DNA of 64,000 nucleotides from Leptopterna dolabrata. Taxonomy: Eukaryota > Arthropoda > Insecta > Hemiptera > Miridae. This document shows, in pieces, positions 19,282-31,090 of this stretch (position 1 is its first letter; every line of letters begins with the position of its first letter). The notes under the pieces were generated by a model, which saw nothing but the letters and a program-made list of their open reading frames with translations, made no database searches and was not told the origin of the DNA. Location: assembly GCA_954871275.1 (NCBI GenBank), contig OX940975.1, positions 55,827,047 through 55,891,046 of the forward strand. Direction: 5' to 3'. The translations under genes and the position numbers were made by a program.

Positions 19282-20195
19282 GCGTTCCTACCGCTCTACA
19301 CTGGGCCCTTTCAGGTCATCTGCACCGCAAACAGCACCGCCACCCTGCTAATTGACGGGAAACCCCACACCCTCCCGTTAGCCCACTGCAAACCAGCTCC
19401 CGTTCTCCCCGAAAATAACCAACAAGTCAGTCCCCCTGCAACCTCCCAACACACAACACCTCCAGTACCACTCCCTATCTCCTCCATCACAGTCCCCCAT
19501 ACCACCAACGAATTACCCGATTCTCCGACGACCACGACAGCCCGCCTCACCACGACCCGCGGTGGGGCCTTGAACAGGTGGAGTACCATTCGTCTCGCTA
19601 CTCCAATTGCTACTCCACCGTTCACTGCCCTGCTGCGACCGCTGCCCGACCACACCAGCCGGACCACGCCTGAGCCTCGTGACGGGGCTATGAGATGGCA
19701 GAACATTGCACGTGCCATTACTCTCTGTGCAGTTGGCGGCCACTCTTCGCCCCGTCCTGAAAACTCACTTCGACCTCCACGGCATCAACACTACCGTGGG
19801 ACTCCGGTCAGGCAGGATTCCAAACGCGTCCCACGTCCGCTGGAGATCCCGCCCGCGGTGCCAGCCTTCGAGTCACCCGCACACTTTGCACCACCACTAC
19901 CGGCCGCCCACTACCATTACGGGGAAGCAGACCGGACAGGTTTCGGGTACTCTTCTCTTCCCCCTGAATTCCACCCTGTCTCTTCCCTGTTACAAGACTC
20001 TCCGCCCCGCTTCAACGCCGATCTACAACCACCGCAACCACCATAACCACGCCCTCAGCCTTCACTATATCTCTGCGGCCCTCAGCCATGTTACTTGCTT
20101 ATTCCGTGCCCTCAGCCTCAATTGTTTGCCATCGGCCTTCAGCCACATCTATCTGTGCCCTCAGCCTGTTTATTTGCTCCAACTGGGGGGACCTG
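19282..20195 (+). pseudogene. Integrase C-terminus and 3' untranslated part of Gypsy A
   Basis: After the inserted repeats the frame resumes with a GPFQVI block and TATLLIDGKPHTLPLAHCKP, the end of CsRn1 integrase (the same block is in element B on the minus strand near 32430-32500). A non-coding tail with repeated CCCTCAGCC leads to the polypurine tract at 20181-20193. Confidence 0.7.
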
Positions 20196-20789
20196 TGTCG
20201 TGGTATCCTCCCAGAACCACAACCTCTACATATTGTAAACTCAAGTTCTCGCCAAATAAACTCGCAGAAGTGGGGACGGAAGTCTCAGGAGAGTCGATGC
20301 ACAACCTGGGTCCCCACCATCCTCTACTAGCTAGAGGATGGAGGGAGACGGCTTCCAGGCCTATAAATACTCGCCTCCTTCGCCTTTCCAACCATTCTAG
20401 GCTCTGCTTAAGTCGCTGACTTATCTCTCTCTCTCTCCTCACCTATTCTCTCTCCTAACCTAAATGATCTTGAGCATGGTGGAGGTTCGCCCTTAACTAA
20501 ATCAAGCAAATATTCCCAAAAGATCTCGAGCATGGTGGAGGTCAGCCCTTAACCAAATCGAGCACACATATCCAAAAAGATCCTGGGCATGGTGGAGGTC
20601 CGCCCTTAACCAAACCAGGCAACAAACCCTAAAAGATCTTGGGCATAGTGGAGGTTCGCCCTTAACCAAACCGAGCAAATTCATCCAAAAAGAACCCAGG
20701 CATGGTGGAGGTCTGCCCTTAACCAGAGCCGGGCACATCCCCCCCTCACACCGCTCGTGGTGGATATGCGCCAAATCTAATCCATCACA
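20196..20789 (+). repeat. 3' LTR of Gypsy A with five tandem units
   Basis: It is 594 bases long and co-linear with the 5' LTR except for one missing unit of about 57 bases. GGTAT follows directly. Confidence 0.85.
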
Positions 20790-20915
20790 GGTATTATTTT
20801 TATACTATTGAAATTCCTGCCCATTGACCCGTTTTTGAATAGTTACTTGATCCAAAATAAGTAATCAATAGACAGAAAATAATTGACTGCCGTGAAATAA
20901 TTTTTAATTTTTCAG

Positions 20916-21052
20916 CTCACGAACGAGACATTTGACTGTCTTGCACAACAAGTACGGATCCACATTTCTCAGAGCTCTTCTAACACCATCCTTGAAGAAC
21001 TGTTCGAGTGGTCTTATTGTGGGAATAAAATGGAATATGCCAATATATGGTG
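20916..21052 (+). CDS. Host gene exon 2
   Basis: The acceptor is TTTTTAATTTTTCAG and the donor is GTAAGC. The exon is open for 137 bases, enters with one base of a codon and leaves with one. The codon joined to exon 1 is TGC (Cys) and to exon 3 GAG (Glu). It encodes about 45 residues with a KNCSSGL segment. It lies only 126 bases after the 3' LTR of Gypsy A, so that element sits in the preceding intron. Confidence 0.65.
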
Positions 21053-21918
21053 GTAAGCTTTCCAATTAAAATCTATGTGTAGCATTTCCAAGTCACTGTC
21101 AGATATTTCTAAACTATGTTCAACAAAGACAAAGTGTTTTTTTAAGTCAGTTTTAGGAGAATCGAAACTATCTACCTCATGAATGTTGATTTGGGTCTGC
21201 CCCAAATTACTTGATTGGCTCATTCAATGGGGTGACAAAATAGGAGTCTTAAGTGTTGGTTTCAACACGTATTCTTAGTTCGCCTACCCTTGTTCCTGTA
21301 ACGACTCTGGAATACACCCAGTTCCCATAAATTTTTGTCTCTACTAAATCAAAATTTCGCGAGTCGCTAGAACTTCTTCGTATCTGGGTGGTTGTTCTAG
21401 CCGCATCCCAACAGTGGTAACCATTGTTGGAGTGACAGTGAAGGGTGTTCCAAGCTATAGTAGTGTTGGAAGAGCAGTTTAGCTTCTCCACACCTTCCGA
21501 GGTTATGTGTTTGTTTGTGTAAAACAGTGTGTGGGTGTCCCATGTCTTCCTCTAAAACACCAATCTTGCCTTCTTGAGTAGCATTTTGAAAGTATTTTTC
21601 ATTTGAGTTTTATTGTACAAATAAAATTGGTTAATAATTGTGGAACCCACAACGCCGGACTGGCTCACCTCACATTTAAAAAAATATTAGAAATTTTACC
21701 ATTAAATGGACTAATGGAATAATTGTATAAAGTACATACAATCTCTTTAATACAATATTAGGTAATAGACTGACAAGAGAGTTAAAGACAGTTTGTAATT
21801 GGTACAGTATTACATAAATATTGTATAGACTTTTATAGGATTTAAGCAACACACACTTCAGTTGCTAGAACCAGAATGAGTTGTTATTGGAAACATAAAT
21901 TATAAACACTTATAAACG
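21053..21918. other. Intronic stretch, nothing recognised
   Basis: No motif, RNA or element boundary was seen. The short frames have no conserved blocks. Confidence 0.5.
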
Positions 21919-24250
21919 TCATGTGACCTGCTTGTTGCTACCAGTCACTACACCATCACATGAGCTTGTGTAGGGCACTAGCTTGTCGGCATGCACCACT
22001 CCCTTCCTCCCTGCTGGCAGCATTACTCTGAATACGACTTCCATTACTTGCTTTACCACTTGGCCAAGGGCCGATGCACGGACGCTGCAACTTGGGATGG
22101 TTCCCCACTCTCCATTTTGGTCAGAAATACGATACCTGGTTTCTAGGGGGATACCTAGGCGCTGTGGTGTGGGTATCATAACACAGCTTGCTTTCTTCAG
22201 CCACCCGTATCTCTGGTTACTTCGAGCGTGCGTGTGCTGTAATCGGGCCTGGAGTTACAGCATAGCCAATCTGGATGTTTGCAACGGGGGGGGGGGGGGG
22301 GGGGGTCCGTTAGTAGACTAATGTTCAATGTCAGCCCAGGGCCAAGAATGCTGGAGAGAATCCTGTGGCTGTGTGCTCGGCCCTTCAGTATTCCGAGAGT
22401 ACACTTGGCAGGCAGAGGTCCCAGTCCTTTTGGTCAGGTCGAACTACCTTCGAGAGTATCTCCCACAGTATTCGTTGAACTTCTCAACCTGCCCATAACT
22501 TTGCGGCCTCATAGGGGTGGTCCCAGTTATATAGAATCCCAGCAGGGTTAGGATTTCTTGGAACAACTCTGCTTCGAAGTTTGTGCCCTGATCCGTGTGT
22601 AATTCCCTCGGGACACCAAATCGTGATAATACCTCATCTACTAACCCTCTTGCGACTGTGGCTGCTTGAGTGTTGGGTACAGGGAATGCCTCCAGCCACT
22701 TCGGAAATGGCCACAATTTGTTACGGGCGTCTGTCTCAGGCAAGGGTCCCAGCACGTCAGCGCATAGTCGTTCGAATAGTGTGCCTGTTACATAATTTTG
22801 CATTGGCGCTCTGGGCTGTCTCCCCTTCCTCCCTCGCTGCCCACAGATTTCACAGGCCCCACACACCCCTCTGACATCTTTACTCTGACATCTTTACGGG
22901 CCAGTAGTACATGAGTCCGGCTTAACTAATGATTCTTTTCCTCCCAAAATGACCTAACCTGTGGATGTCCTTCAGGCTTCCTGCTTTAGGGCTTTTGGGA
23001 CAATCACTTGGTTACTGGAGGCTGTCCCTGACTCTTCCTCCCAGTGCCTTACTAGTAATCCATTGTCTAGTCAGAGGCAATCATACATGGCCCATAGCAC
23101 CTTGGTCGTGGCCCCATGGCTTACCACCTCCTGCCATGGAGGTCTCACCCCTTTTTGAGCCAGTCCTGCACTGGGGAGACGGCTGAATCTGTCTTCTGCT
23201 TCGAAGCCCAGTCCCTTTCTGTAATCAGCTGAGTCAGTCTAGCCTCCATGATTGTCATTGCAGCCCTGTCTTCCTGCCATTTACAGTAAGTGCAACTGGT
23301 TCATGCACACGTGGCTGGGATAAAGCTTCTGCGTTCTGGTATTGTTGTCTTGGCCTGGTTCACCTGGAAGTTGAACCGTGTGAGCAAATCAAGCAAATGA
23401 GCTAACTGGCCATGGTCTCCCTAAAATGTCTTAACCATTGGGCGAGGCATGTTCCATTCACACTATAAATGCTTCCCTACTACTCAGCCCATAGGGCTCA
23501 AAATGCTTGAGAGCACAGACGAGGCTAAGGAGCTGTTTGCGTGTGACGCAGTAGTTACATACTGCTTTCGACAGGCACCTACCTGCTGTAATAAGCCAAC
23601 ACTACCTTCTTACTCCACTGCACTTGAGACAGCACAGACCCCCGTGCTTTTTTGCTCACATCCGTGTCCAATACAAACAGAGATCCAGAGGACGGATGCC
23701 CTAGTACTGGTGAACTTGTCAAAGCAGCTTTGATATAAGCAAAGGCGTCACAACATACTGGAGTCCTTGTAAGGTCTGAAAAGCATACAGTGGTGCTGCC
23801 CTTTTTGCAAAATCTGGTATGAAACTCCTGTAGTAGGAACAAAGCAACAGGAAGGACTGCAATTCCTTAACACACGGGCCATTCCAGTGCTTGTTTTGGT
23901 TGAGTCCAGATCCGTTGTAATGCCTTGTTTCGACATAGTTACTCCAAGATATGACACTGAATGCTGAAACGATTTGCATTTTTTGGGATTGACCTTCACG
24001 CCAGCCTTTTTCATCACAGCAAAGGCGCCTCAGCCCCTGATGTGCTCACTAAACGTCTCATTATCTACCAGTACGTCATCAAGGTACACTTTTACCCTCC
24101 CTTCCTGGATCTCTTGACGCAGGTTTGACTCCATTACCGTTTTGAATGTGCTCGGTGTGTTACATAATCCAAAAGGCATCACCCTAAACTTGCCACAGAG
24201 GCCTCGTGGGGTGCAGAACGCTGTCTTCTTCATATCACTATCCAACATCA
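21919..24250 (-). pseudogene. Decayed Gypsy element C (mdg1/412-like pol)
   Basis: Minus-strand fragments appear in pol order. RT is at 24030-24248 (FGLCNTPSTFK and YLDDVLV) and 23748-24017 (VNPKKCKSF then YLGV). An RNase H-like piece is at 23579-23842 (FVLDTDVSKKARGSVLSQ). The integrase core is at 22444-22866 (DVLGPLP, FGVPRELHTDQGTNFEAELF). An integrase tail is at 21919-22179 (KGVVHADKLVPY). Frames are shifted several times and no LTRs were found. It is an old dead copy in the intron between exons 2 and 3. Confidence 0.75.
22286..22305 (+). repeat. Run of 20 G
   Basis: A single homopolymer inside the decayed Gypsy C. Its exact length may be uncertain because of sequencing. Confidence 0.7.
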
Positions 24251-24505
24251 GGATTTGCCACTATCCTGATCGGAGGTCTAACGTGGAAAACCTAAAGCAT
24301 CAATATAATAAGATACGCCCATTGCATGTCCATTGCCTAATTATCAACTCCTGTGCAATTATAGTGTTGGCCTCTATTTACTAAGGGTTCTGCTGCCCGT
24401 CAGGTCTGCAGTTGGTAGGTACCTACTCAACAGACATACATACCTTTTCACAGCTGCTAAAGACATGCCCCTCCTTGAATAATTATTGCCTTCGTTCAAT
24501 TCCAG

Positions 24506-24660
24506 AGCATCAGTCGTTTGTAAAACGCAGAGGTGCCCTTGGTATCAGTATCGAAGGAAAATTTCTTAACGATGGAGTGCATTTCATCGACTTTGTGCAT
24601 ATCATGAAAGGAATTCCTCCTTACTACGGTTCTTCAGACGTGGTTTATAGCTTTGGACGA
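24506..24660 (+). CDS. Host gene exon 3
   Basis: The acceptor is CGTTCAATTCCAG and the donor is GTAAGT. The exon enters with two bases of a codon and leaves in phase 0. It encodes 52 residues with ISIEGKFLNDGVHFIDFVHI, whose pattern echoes exon 1 (a FNDG/FLNDG turn between strands), so the two may be related domains. Confidence 0.6.
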
Positions 24661-25038
24661 GTAAGTCTAACAAATACAGGTGATAGAAGGATCTCGTCAG
24701 TACAATTACGCAAGTGAACTCCAAAATTATTTGAGATGATTTTAGAGTTACCTATTTGTAAGCGAGAGAATCCTATCCCAGCCCAATTAATGGTGATCCT
24801 AAATTAAACAAGACTAAAAGTAAAGATTCTGTGAGTCTGCCTCATGATGTTGGCATATTACATGTATGGTACAGGTAATTTTTGTAAATTCTTCTTTCCT
24901 TTGGGTGGACTTCTTTGGTTTCTTAATAAGGGTTCGGTTTCGACAATAAAAGTCCTTAATTCATCAAATCCTTTAATGAGGTATGGTAATTTTTGTGTTT
25001 CAGAGTTTTTGGATCCCAAATGTAGTAATTATTTAGTG

Positions 25039-25330
25039 AAAAACGCTACAAATCATCACGCAGCGGTTTAATTTACCTGCATAGATGCCCCTTCTGCGTA
25101 GATCGCTGTTTTCTGTGGTCAATACATTGTTCGTGTTTCCCCCAGGAAAACCCCAAATCGAGTACTGGAGCCAGCCGGGCAATTAGTTTCATAAATATGC
25201 GGTGAATTTAAGAATTATATCATTAATATTATTTGTTGTTAATCATGAAGCATAACGTTTGTTCAAGTTAAGAATGTGCCCACCAACAAAATCCAAAATG
25301 ATCATCATTCTTCAAATGAAATATCACGGA
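25039..25330 (+). repeat. Diverged family R copy
   Basis: It starts AAAACGCTACAAATCATCAC and GGTTTAATTTACC, then has ATAGATGCCCCTTCTGCGTA as in the copy near 9774. It is diverged and has no clear right end. Confidence 0.5.
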
Positions 25331-25720
25331 ACAGCAGCTCAAAACGTTGATCAGAGACTGATCGTATAAACAGGCCTGAACTGATGTTGGGATGATCTTT
25401 AGGTTTAGTCCGTCAACCGCGATTTCTGGCATCATTCTCAAGAGCTATGGGGTGGAGATATTATAATAATTATGGAAATTATTCGTTGGGGTGCTAATGA
25501 AAATATTCGTGTAATGCTAAGTTGAAAATCTTGAAGGTGAAAACAGCAGATCACGGTTTTCGGTGGTTCGTTGAAGATATAAGTGATAAGAGGACTAGAT
25601 CAGGATGGAACTGCGTTCTGAAAATGAGGGGACAGAACTGTCCAGGATTGAGTCCAGAATTGTGTCTATCCGAACGCATGCTGATGATTCCGAATGGATA
25701 ACCTGAAGCATTGTAACTTT

Positions 25721-25940
25721 CCCCATTGGCTGAAAGTAGAAGCGTCAAGTGCACTTGAATGGGATCAGCAGTCCTCAAAAAAATCCAGGACTATTAGAAC
25801 TAGTCCCGAACAGTCCTGAATTGTCTTTCCAATCAGCCAACTCTCGATCCAGGACCAGTTCTGGCGCTGTCTGAACACACAAAAAGGGGCGTGTTGCTTG
25901 GATAGAATGGCCCAGGACTGTCAGTCCTAACGAACCTCTA
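25721..25940 (+). repeat. Dispersed repeat, copy 2 (partner at 10380)
   Basis: It is co-linear with 10380-10590, with scattered substitutions. Confidence 0.6.
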
Positions 25941-26239
25941 GTTTGCCCAGGTACATAAATAATCATAGTAAGCCGGTGAACAAATAACAATTTAGGTATA
26001 AGGTCTGTAGGGTAAGTTGCCATTTAACAAGTTTTAAGGACAGCTTTCAGAACATTCCTGATTTTTTTCTCCCTGTGTTTGTTCACATTAGGTACTCTAA
26101 GTTTACAACTCATTAATAATTCGTTGTTGACCTAATTTACTAAAATAAATGGATACAAACAAAGATACAGAACTTGTTTTTCATAATTTTGGTAAAGTAT
26201 TGAGCTGTTATTTCATTAATTCACATTCACTGTCTAGCT

Positions 26240-27060
26240 CTTATGGTTTTCTTCTCCAATCTTCTCAGCAGGTCGTTAAACATCAACCAAACGGACATCT
26301 TCGGGGTTGACACAACCTCTTAGTCACTCCCGGTGGGCGATAGCAATTTTCTTGACAGTCTCATCAATAGTTGTCACCTCAAGGTCATGATGGTGTCTAT
26401 AATTCCATGTGTACCATGGCGCATTAACTGTGCTCCTGAGCACACTGTTTTTAAAGCACTGGATGATCGCCCGATTGCTCTGAGCTGTGCAGCCCCACAA
26501 CTGCACTCCTTGAGTCCATACTGGCTTTAGGACTTGATTGTGTAGTTAGGTAATTTGTTTTGCACAGACAGTTTTGATCGTTGCCCATTAACCAGTACTG
26601 AGAGTCAGAGTGAGAGGGGGGGGTCTGAGTTTGAGTTCTGGTTTCTTCTTTTTTACGTGTGATTTCCGTTGCAGCTTCACATACAGTGTTATCCCGGTTC
26701 CCGTGATATTTTGCTTCATTGGCATAAGGAATGATCTTACCATTGAGGAAAATAGGTAGGCATGCAGTTGATTTTAAGGTTCATAAATTCAACATACACC
26801 GACTTTGCCTCATTCTTTTTTTATCCTCCACTTGAGGGTCTGTTTTTGGATTTGGGCTTGCTGATGGAATTTTCACTATTCTCTACTGCCAACACTGTGC
26901 TATCATCTGGAAGGAGGGGTTGTATTTTCTTCAGTTTCAAGTAGATCACTAGTGTAGAGCAGGTACAGGGGTGGGCCGAGGACGTTGCCCTGTGGTGCAC
27001 CTGCACCAATCGGTTTAAGTTTGGAGTAGGATTCCTGATTTTGATACTCGTCTTAGGACT
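26240..27060 (-). pseudogene. Decayed Jockey-type LINE fragment
   Basis: On the minus strand 26324-26506 reads QLWGCTAQSNRAIIQCFKN and NAPWY, matching the C-terminal region of the intact Jockey at 46141-48816 (QLWGCTKKTNSKIIQTFQN). About 26940-27005 reads a GAPQGNVLGPPLYLLYTSD block, the counterpart of its GVPQGSVLGPLLYLLYTRD. The part between is short and scrambled. It is an old copy of the same family. Confidence 0.75.
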
Positions 27061-27321
27061 AGAATATGTGCCCCATTGATCTCAGATTATTCTTTGACCA
27101 GGATTTACCAGATGTAGACAAATTTCCCAGCAGGGATTTGTCAGCTGACTTGAATTCGCCATCTGTCTTAGGTTTGCCCACCAAATTCAAATTTGCTAAT
27201 TGTCTAGAATTGCCAACTGACCCCCCCCCCCCCCCACACCCTCCCACCCGACATTACACCGCTCTGATGACAGATACCCAGAAGATGTTGCTGTTGTGCA
27301 CTAAATGTTGATGAATAACTA
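27061..27321. other. Intronic stretch with a C-run
   Basis: Four AAATTxxxxAG-type phrases and a run of 15 C at about 27219-27233. Nothing else was recognised. Confidence 0.4.
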
Positions 27322-28759
27322 TAGGTCGTGCACGAGAATATTGCCCTCCGACCCTGCACTCTATAGGAGGATGGGAGAAGCTGAGGGCTCGGCAGCCTGA
27401 GTAGGATGCAATGTTGGGACTTTTACTCTGTTATGTTGGCAGCCATGCTGCCATTCCAAGCCAGCTCATTCCGTTCCTGTATCGTGTTTTCCTCGTTTGC
27501 ATCTTGCTTTTCGTTTCACCATCCTACCTATATCGTCGTATTAACCCTTCTTATTTTAACTGTGAGTATCATCACAATCCCCCGTACCCGTCAGTTTACG
27601 TGTGTCGCCTACAAAAATCTCGTGATGGAAGATCAACCTTCATCGTCAGCAAGAAACCGGAAACCTGCTATCGCAAGAGACAGGGCTCTAAGGAGTCAGG
27701 CACGAGAAATTGTGTACAATGTGTGCCAGTATTTTATGAGGAAGAAGAAAGAGGATGACGCAAAATACAACGTTCGCGATGTGACTAGTGCAGCAACGGG
27801 CGTCTTCGGCGAGAACAGTCTGCAACATTATGAAGGAAGCTGGAAACCAAACAACATCAGATCGGGCGAGACCTTTGTTACGCCAACCAAATCCACACCG
27901 CACAAGAAGGTCATCGATGCTGATGAATTCACCGATGCTGCTACACGAAACAAGATAAGTGAATTCTACGTTGTTTGGAAAGAGTGCCCTTCATTGAAAA
28001 CACTTTCTGCGGAATTGGCGAGTGACGGAGTTCTCAAGTATGGTAGAAGTTACCTTCGGAAACGACTGGTTAGTAGCGGTTTCAGGTGGAAGAAATGTCA
28101 GTCCAGCCGAAAAAATTGAGGACGACTGCCGTCAAAAAGATCACTTAGTCGAATCGGAGATCGATAGTTTCATCATTAATGTTGGGGGGGCTTTTGATAC
28201 TGATAGCAGTTCCGATTCGGATTCGGATTTTTCTGATTAGAAGTTTTATGTACCACAGTTAAAATACGTTACTAAATAAATGAATAATAATATGTACCTA
28301 CTAAATAAATAAATAATAAAATAACATTTGTTTCCAATCTTTCCTTTTATACCTACCTACCTTCAAAAAATTGTCCTTATTTACCTCATTGTACCTTTTC
28401 AAAAAAGTACTCCTAATTTTCAAGAAAACATTTCATAGAAAAATCCTAATACACACGAGTTTGTCTGTCACCTCAAAGGAGTCATGCTCAAGGGTCCGAT
28501 TTTACAAAAATCAGGAAAATGCTACGTTCATTCACTATGGTAGGTACCTATGGCTCTTATGACAGTATCATTTTTTATAACGAAAAAAGTTGTTTTTATG
28601 ACGGTTCACACACTCAGCTGGAAAAAGGATTACAGGGAGAAAGTGCTGCCACTGGACAGGGAAAAAACAAAAAAAAACGGGGAATTCCGTGTTGAAAATG
28701 ATTTCCACCTTCTCCGTCAGATGGCAGGGTCGGAGGGCAATATTCTAGTCCACGGACTA
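27322..28759 (+). mobile_element. Tc1/mariner-superfamily deletion derivative
   Basis: Terminal inverted repeats of about 38 bases (TAGGTCGTGCACGAGAATAT on the left, TAGTCCGTGGACTAGAATAT on the right read backwards, both continuing TGCCCTCCGACCCTGC). TA lies on both outer sides (27320-27321; 28760-28761), as expected for this superfamily. Inside are the N-terminal DNA-binding part and the acidic C-terminus of a transposase without the catalytic core. The right end is 42 bases before host exon 4. Confidence 0.85.
27625..28240 (+). pseudogene. Tc1-like transposase with catalytic domain deleted
   Basis: From the ATG at 27625 the frame (165 codons, to 28119) encodes a Ser/Arg-rich start, a conserved ALRSQAREIVYNVCQYF helix, then helix-turn-helix style segments (KISEFYVVWKECPSLKTLSA, YLRKRLVSSGFRWKKCQ). 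This is the usual N-terminal part of hemipteran DDE_3 transposases. Directly after, in another frame to 28240, comes a typical acidic tail (IDSFIINVGG ... DSDSDSDFSD). The 200-plus residues with the catalytic acidic residues are missing at the junction near 28110. The product could at most bind the element ends. Confidence 0.75.
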
Positions 28760-28801
28760 TACATCAGTAGGCGTAATGTACATGTGATTCAATGTTTCCA
28801 G

Positions 28802-29003
28802 TGCTGGTTCAAGCAAGTATCAGGACCTTTCAACGTGGGTATTTTAAATGGGGCTAACCGCACAACACCATGTACGTCGCCTTTGGCGTTTAGACTGGTA
28901 AGCTACAATTCGAATTTTCCTCTGAACGAATTAGCTTCAAAATGGAACTGTAGAAGCAAAGAAGTGCAAGAAAGAGGTGCATGCCGAAGGCAGCGGTTTC
29001 TCG
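28802..29003 (+). CDS. Host gene exon 4
   Basis: The acceptor is CAATGTTTCCAG and the donor is GTAAGT. The exon enters in phase 0 and leaves with one base. It encodes 67 residues with four Cys, including TTPCTSPLAF and KWNCRSKEVQERGACR. A Trp-x-Cys followed by a second Cys is common in REJ modules of polycystin-type proteins. The Tc1 derivative ends 42 bases upstream, so the branch point and pyrimidine tract lie partly in element-proximal sequence. Confidence 0.6.
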
Positions 29004-30377
29004 GTAAGTCGCAATCATTGCAAGGTTTTCTTCTTGGTTAACAACCCTAGATAAGAAGAAGATAAGTTTTATCTAGGGTCCAGGGACACAGCACGCATGT
29101 CTAGGTAGGTACCTACCTATACTATTACTCAAAAAGAAACCCAGATATAATACCGGAGAGTGTCCAAAGTGGTAGCAGTCTGCTCAGTTGGAATTTAAAA
29201 AAGCTTCAAATTCTTCCTCAACCGTTTATTATAAGACAATAGGTAGGTACCTGCCTAACAAGAAAAGGGAAGAATGTACAGTTGCCGTAGGAAGCGTGGG
29301 TAGAGACATAGAATTATGAGACTCCTCTTACTAATTACATGGGGGGAGTAGCACCGTGTCCAAAGGTGTATACATTTAATCAAAATACGACTGTAAGTGC
29401 CTACGTTTCGCCTCCACTGGATGTTACTGCAGCGGACCTGTGATACATACCAACTTGTTATAATACCAAGTTCCTCAATCCTAAATGGGGTTAAAGTTTG
29501 GGGAGCCTATTGCCTCGATCATGTGAAGTTCATAGGAGCCATACTATCAGTATGGCTCCTCAAAATTTCATTCGAATCTGTTGAACAGAACTGGAGACAT
29601 AAGTGTTTAAATGTTTTCGTTGTTTGCACATGCGCAGACGCTGCTCCAGTTCCGTTTGCTATGAAGTTTATGGAGGACCGTATTAAGAGAGTCGTCATTC
29701 ATGATCTCCCAAATCGGTTGACTAGAACCAATAATAAGACTTGAAAAGCCGTTTCCCCATATGTAGTGGCTGCAGTCATTCTGGTCGCTCTCTAATTCTC
29801 AAGGGATCATCCTGAATAACTGTGAATTACACTCTGTGTTAGTGAGGAAACAAAAAGTATGACCAAAAACAACATTATTACCTAACAATTTAAAATTGAC
29901 AAACATGTTGACAAACCCGCCCTAATCAGAGAAGTTTCTGGAAGGCGTGCAGGTGTGGATAAATTGTATGTACTAGTAATATTTGCAGCCTATAATATAG
30001 AATGGATTTTTAAGAAGAAGGGTTACCTATTTATACTCAAAATAGTGAATCGTTGTTGGAAGAATTTGCAGCGTTTTCATTTGTTATGTAGATACAGTAC
30101 TTATAAACTGGTACACTACGATGACTGTTGAAAAACGAACGCGGTAAATTATGCTTAAATTTAAATGTATCAAATGAACACTTCTAAATGATGAACACTT
30201 CTAATACAAAAATTAGAGGAAACAAGATTTTCAATCTAAGGTTTATAGAAAACTTGAAAAGAAGGAAAGTAGGTGTGTTTCTGTTGGATGGTTGTATAAT
30301 TTGAGTAGCTGTCAACGACAGATTCACTCACTAGGTGGTGCTGCATGACTGCTTTTTTTTTTTTACATACTTTACAG
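29004..30377. other. Intronic stretch, nothing recognised
   Basis: Contains TAGGTAGGTACCTACC runs at about 29103 and 29242. A short frame at 29640-29744 follows a CAG but has no usable donor, so I do not call it an exon. Confidence 0.5.
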
Positions 30378-30519
30378 GTTCCAAAATTGTCTTCGGTACA
30401 CTTTCCTGTTATGCTTCCATTGTATTTGACGTCGTCGTTTTGCACATTCGGACAGGATTTAAACTACACATTGCGGTAGAAGTGAACAGTAATGAGCATG
30501 TTGATACCCTGCAGTGTCA
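30378..30519 (+). CDS. Host gene exon 5
   Basis: The acceptor is a T-rich tract then ACATACTTTACAG; the donor is GTGAGT. The exon is open for 142 bases, enters with two bases and leaves with two. The codon joined to exon 4 is GGT and to exon 6 CAC. It encodes about 46 residues with beta-type strands and ends NEHVDTLQC. Joined to exon 6 this gives a C-x-C-x2-N-C-H-P-N-V-N-P-type motif similar to the REJ signature. Confidence 0.65.
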
Positions 30520-30926
30520 GTGAGTTTCTCGGCTCCATTTTGTATTTCTTGTATAGGGCGGTCCAGAATGTGGGTGGAAGAGGTGGCACACGGCTTTCGG
30601 TGAAACCACAAATCAAATGAATGAATGCATAAGTTCATTCTCACTTCACTTGAAAAAAATGGACAAGTTCTCAGAATAAATAGTGTAATGCGATTTAACA
30701 AGGTTATCTGCGATGTTCAGTTGCAATTCTACCGGTTTAATACCTCCTGCCTGAAACTCAGTAACATTTAATATCGTCAGATCTACCTCTTTCCCACGGT
30801 GTTGAAAGTGCTCAAAGAAAAATTGAAGTGGACGAATGGTGGATGTTAACCATCTAGGTAAATTCCCCTCAAGTAGCAAGTACCTATCCAGTGTTATGAG
30901 AGATATGGCTGAACTTTCAAATAACT

Positions 30927-31090
30927 TTTTGGTTTATTATTGTCAATAATGAACCTTTGGAATCGTGAATGGGGGGGATTGACACCCCTCAAAATTTGAT
31001 GGAACCCGCAAATGGAATTAAAAATGTTCTGTCTGTCCGCCGTACTTCTCACTTTCCTTAGTTACCATGAACCAAAATTAATTAAATTCG
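30927..31090 (-). repeat. Family R copy, first part (interrupted by Gypsy B)
   Basis: On the minus strand this is the end of a family R unit (ending AATAATAAACCAAAA) with the CGTACGGCGGACAGACAGA-type block. It stops at ATTCG, where Gypsy B is inserted, and resumes at 34851. Confidence 0.7.

Larger units (their letters stand above)
12164..20789 (+). mobile_element. CsRn1-type Gypsy LTR retrotransposon A (defective, with nested repeats)
   Basis: The element is bounded by LTRs that start TGTCGTGG and end CA, flanked on both sides by GGTAT (12159-12163 and 20790-20794), a 5-bp target duplication. A primer site like tRNA-Trp, a Cys-His-Cys-Cys Gag motif, and protease and reverse transcriptase follow in CsRn1 order. 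From 14493 to 19281 the pol gene is replaced by family R repeats. The last part of integrase resumes at 19282. The polypurine tract AACTGGGGGGACC is at 20181-20193. Confidence 0.85.

Noticed and set aside
22444..24250. Intact Gypsy pol
   Set aside because: Blocks are recognisable but in several shifted frames with missing parts; no LTR pair was found.
29640..29744. Possible exon after GCATGCGCAG
   Set aside because: No donor in the right phase, and exon 5 at 30378 fits the junction with exon 4 directly.
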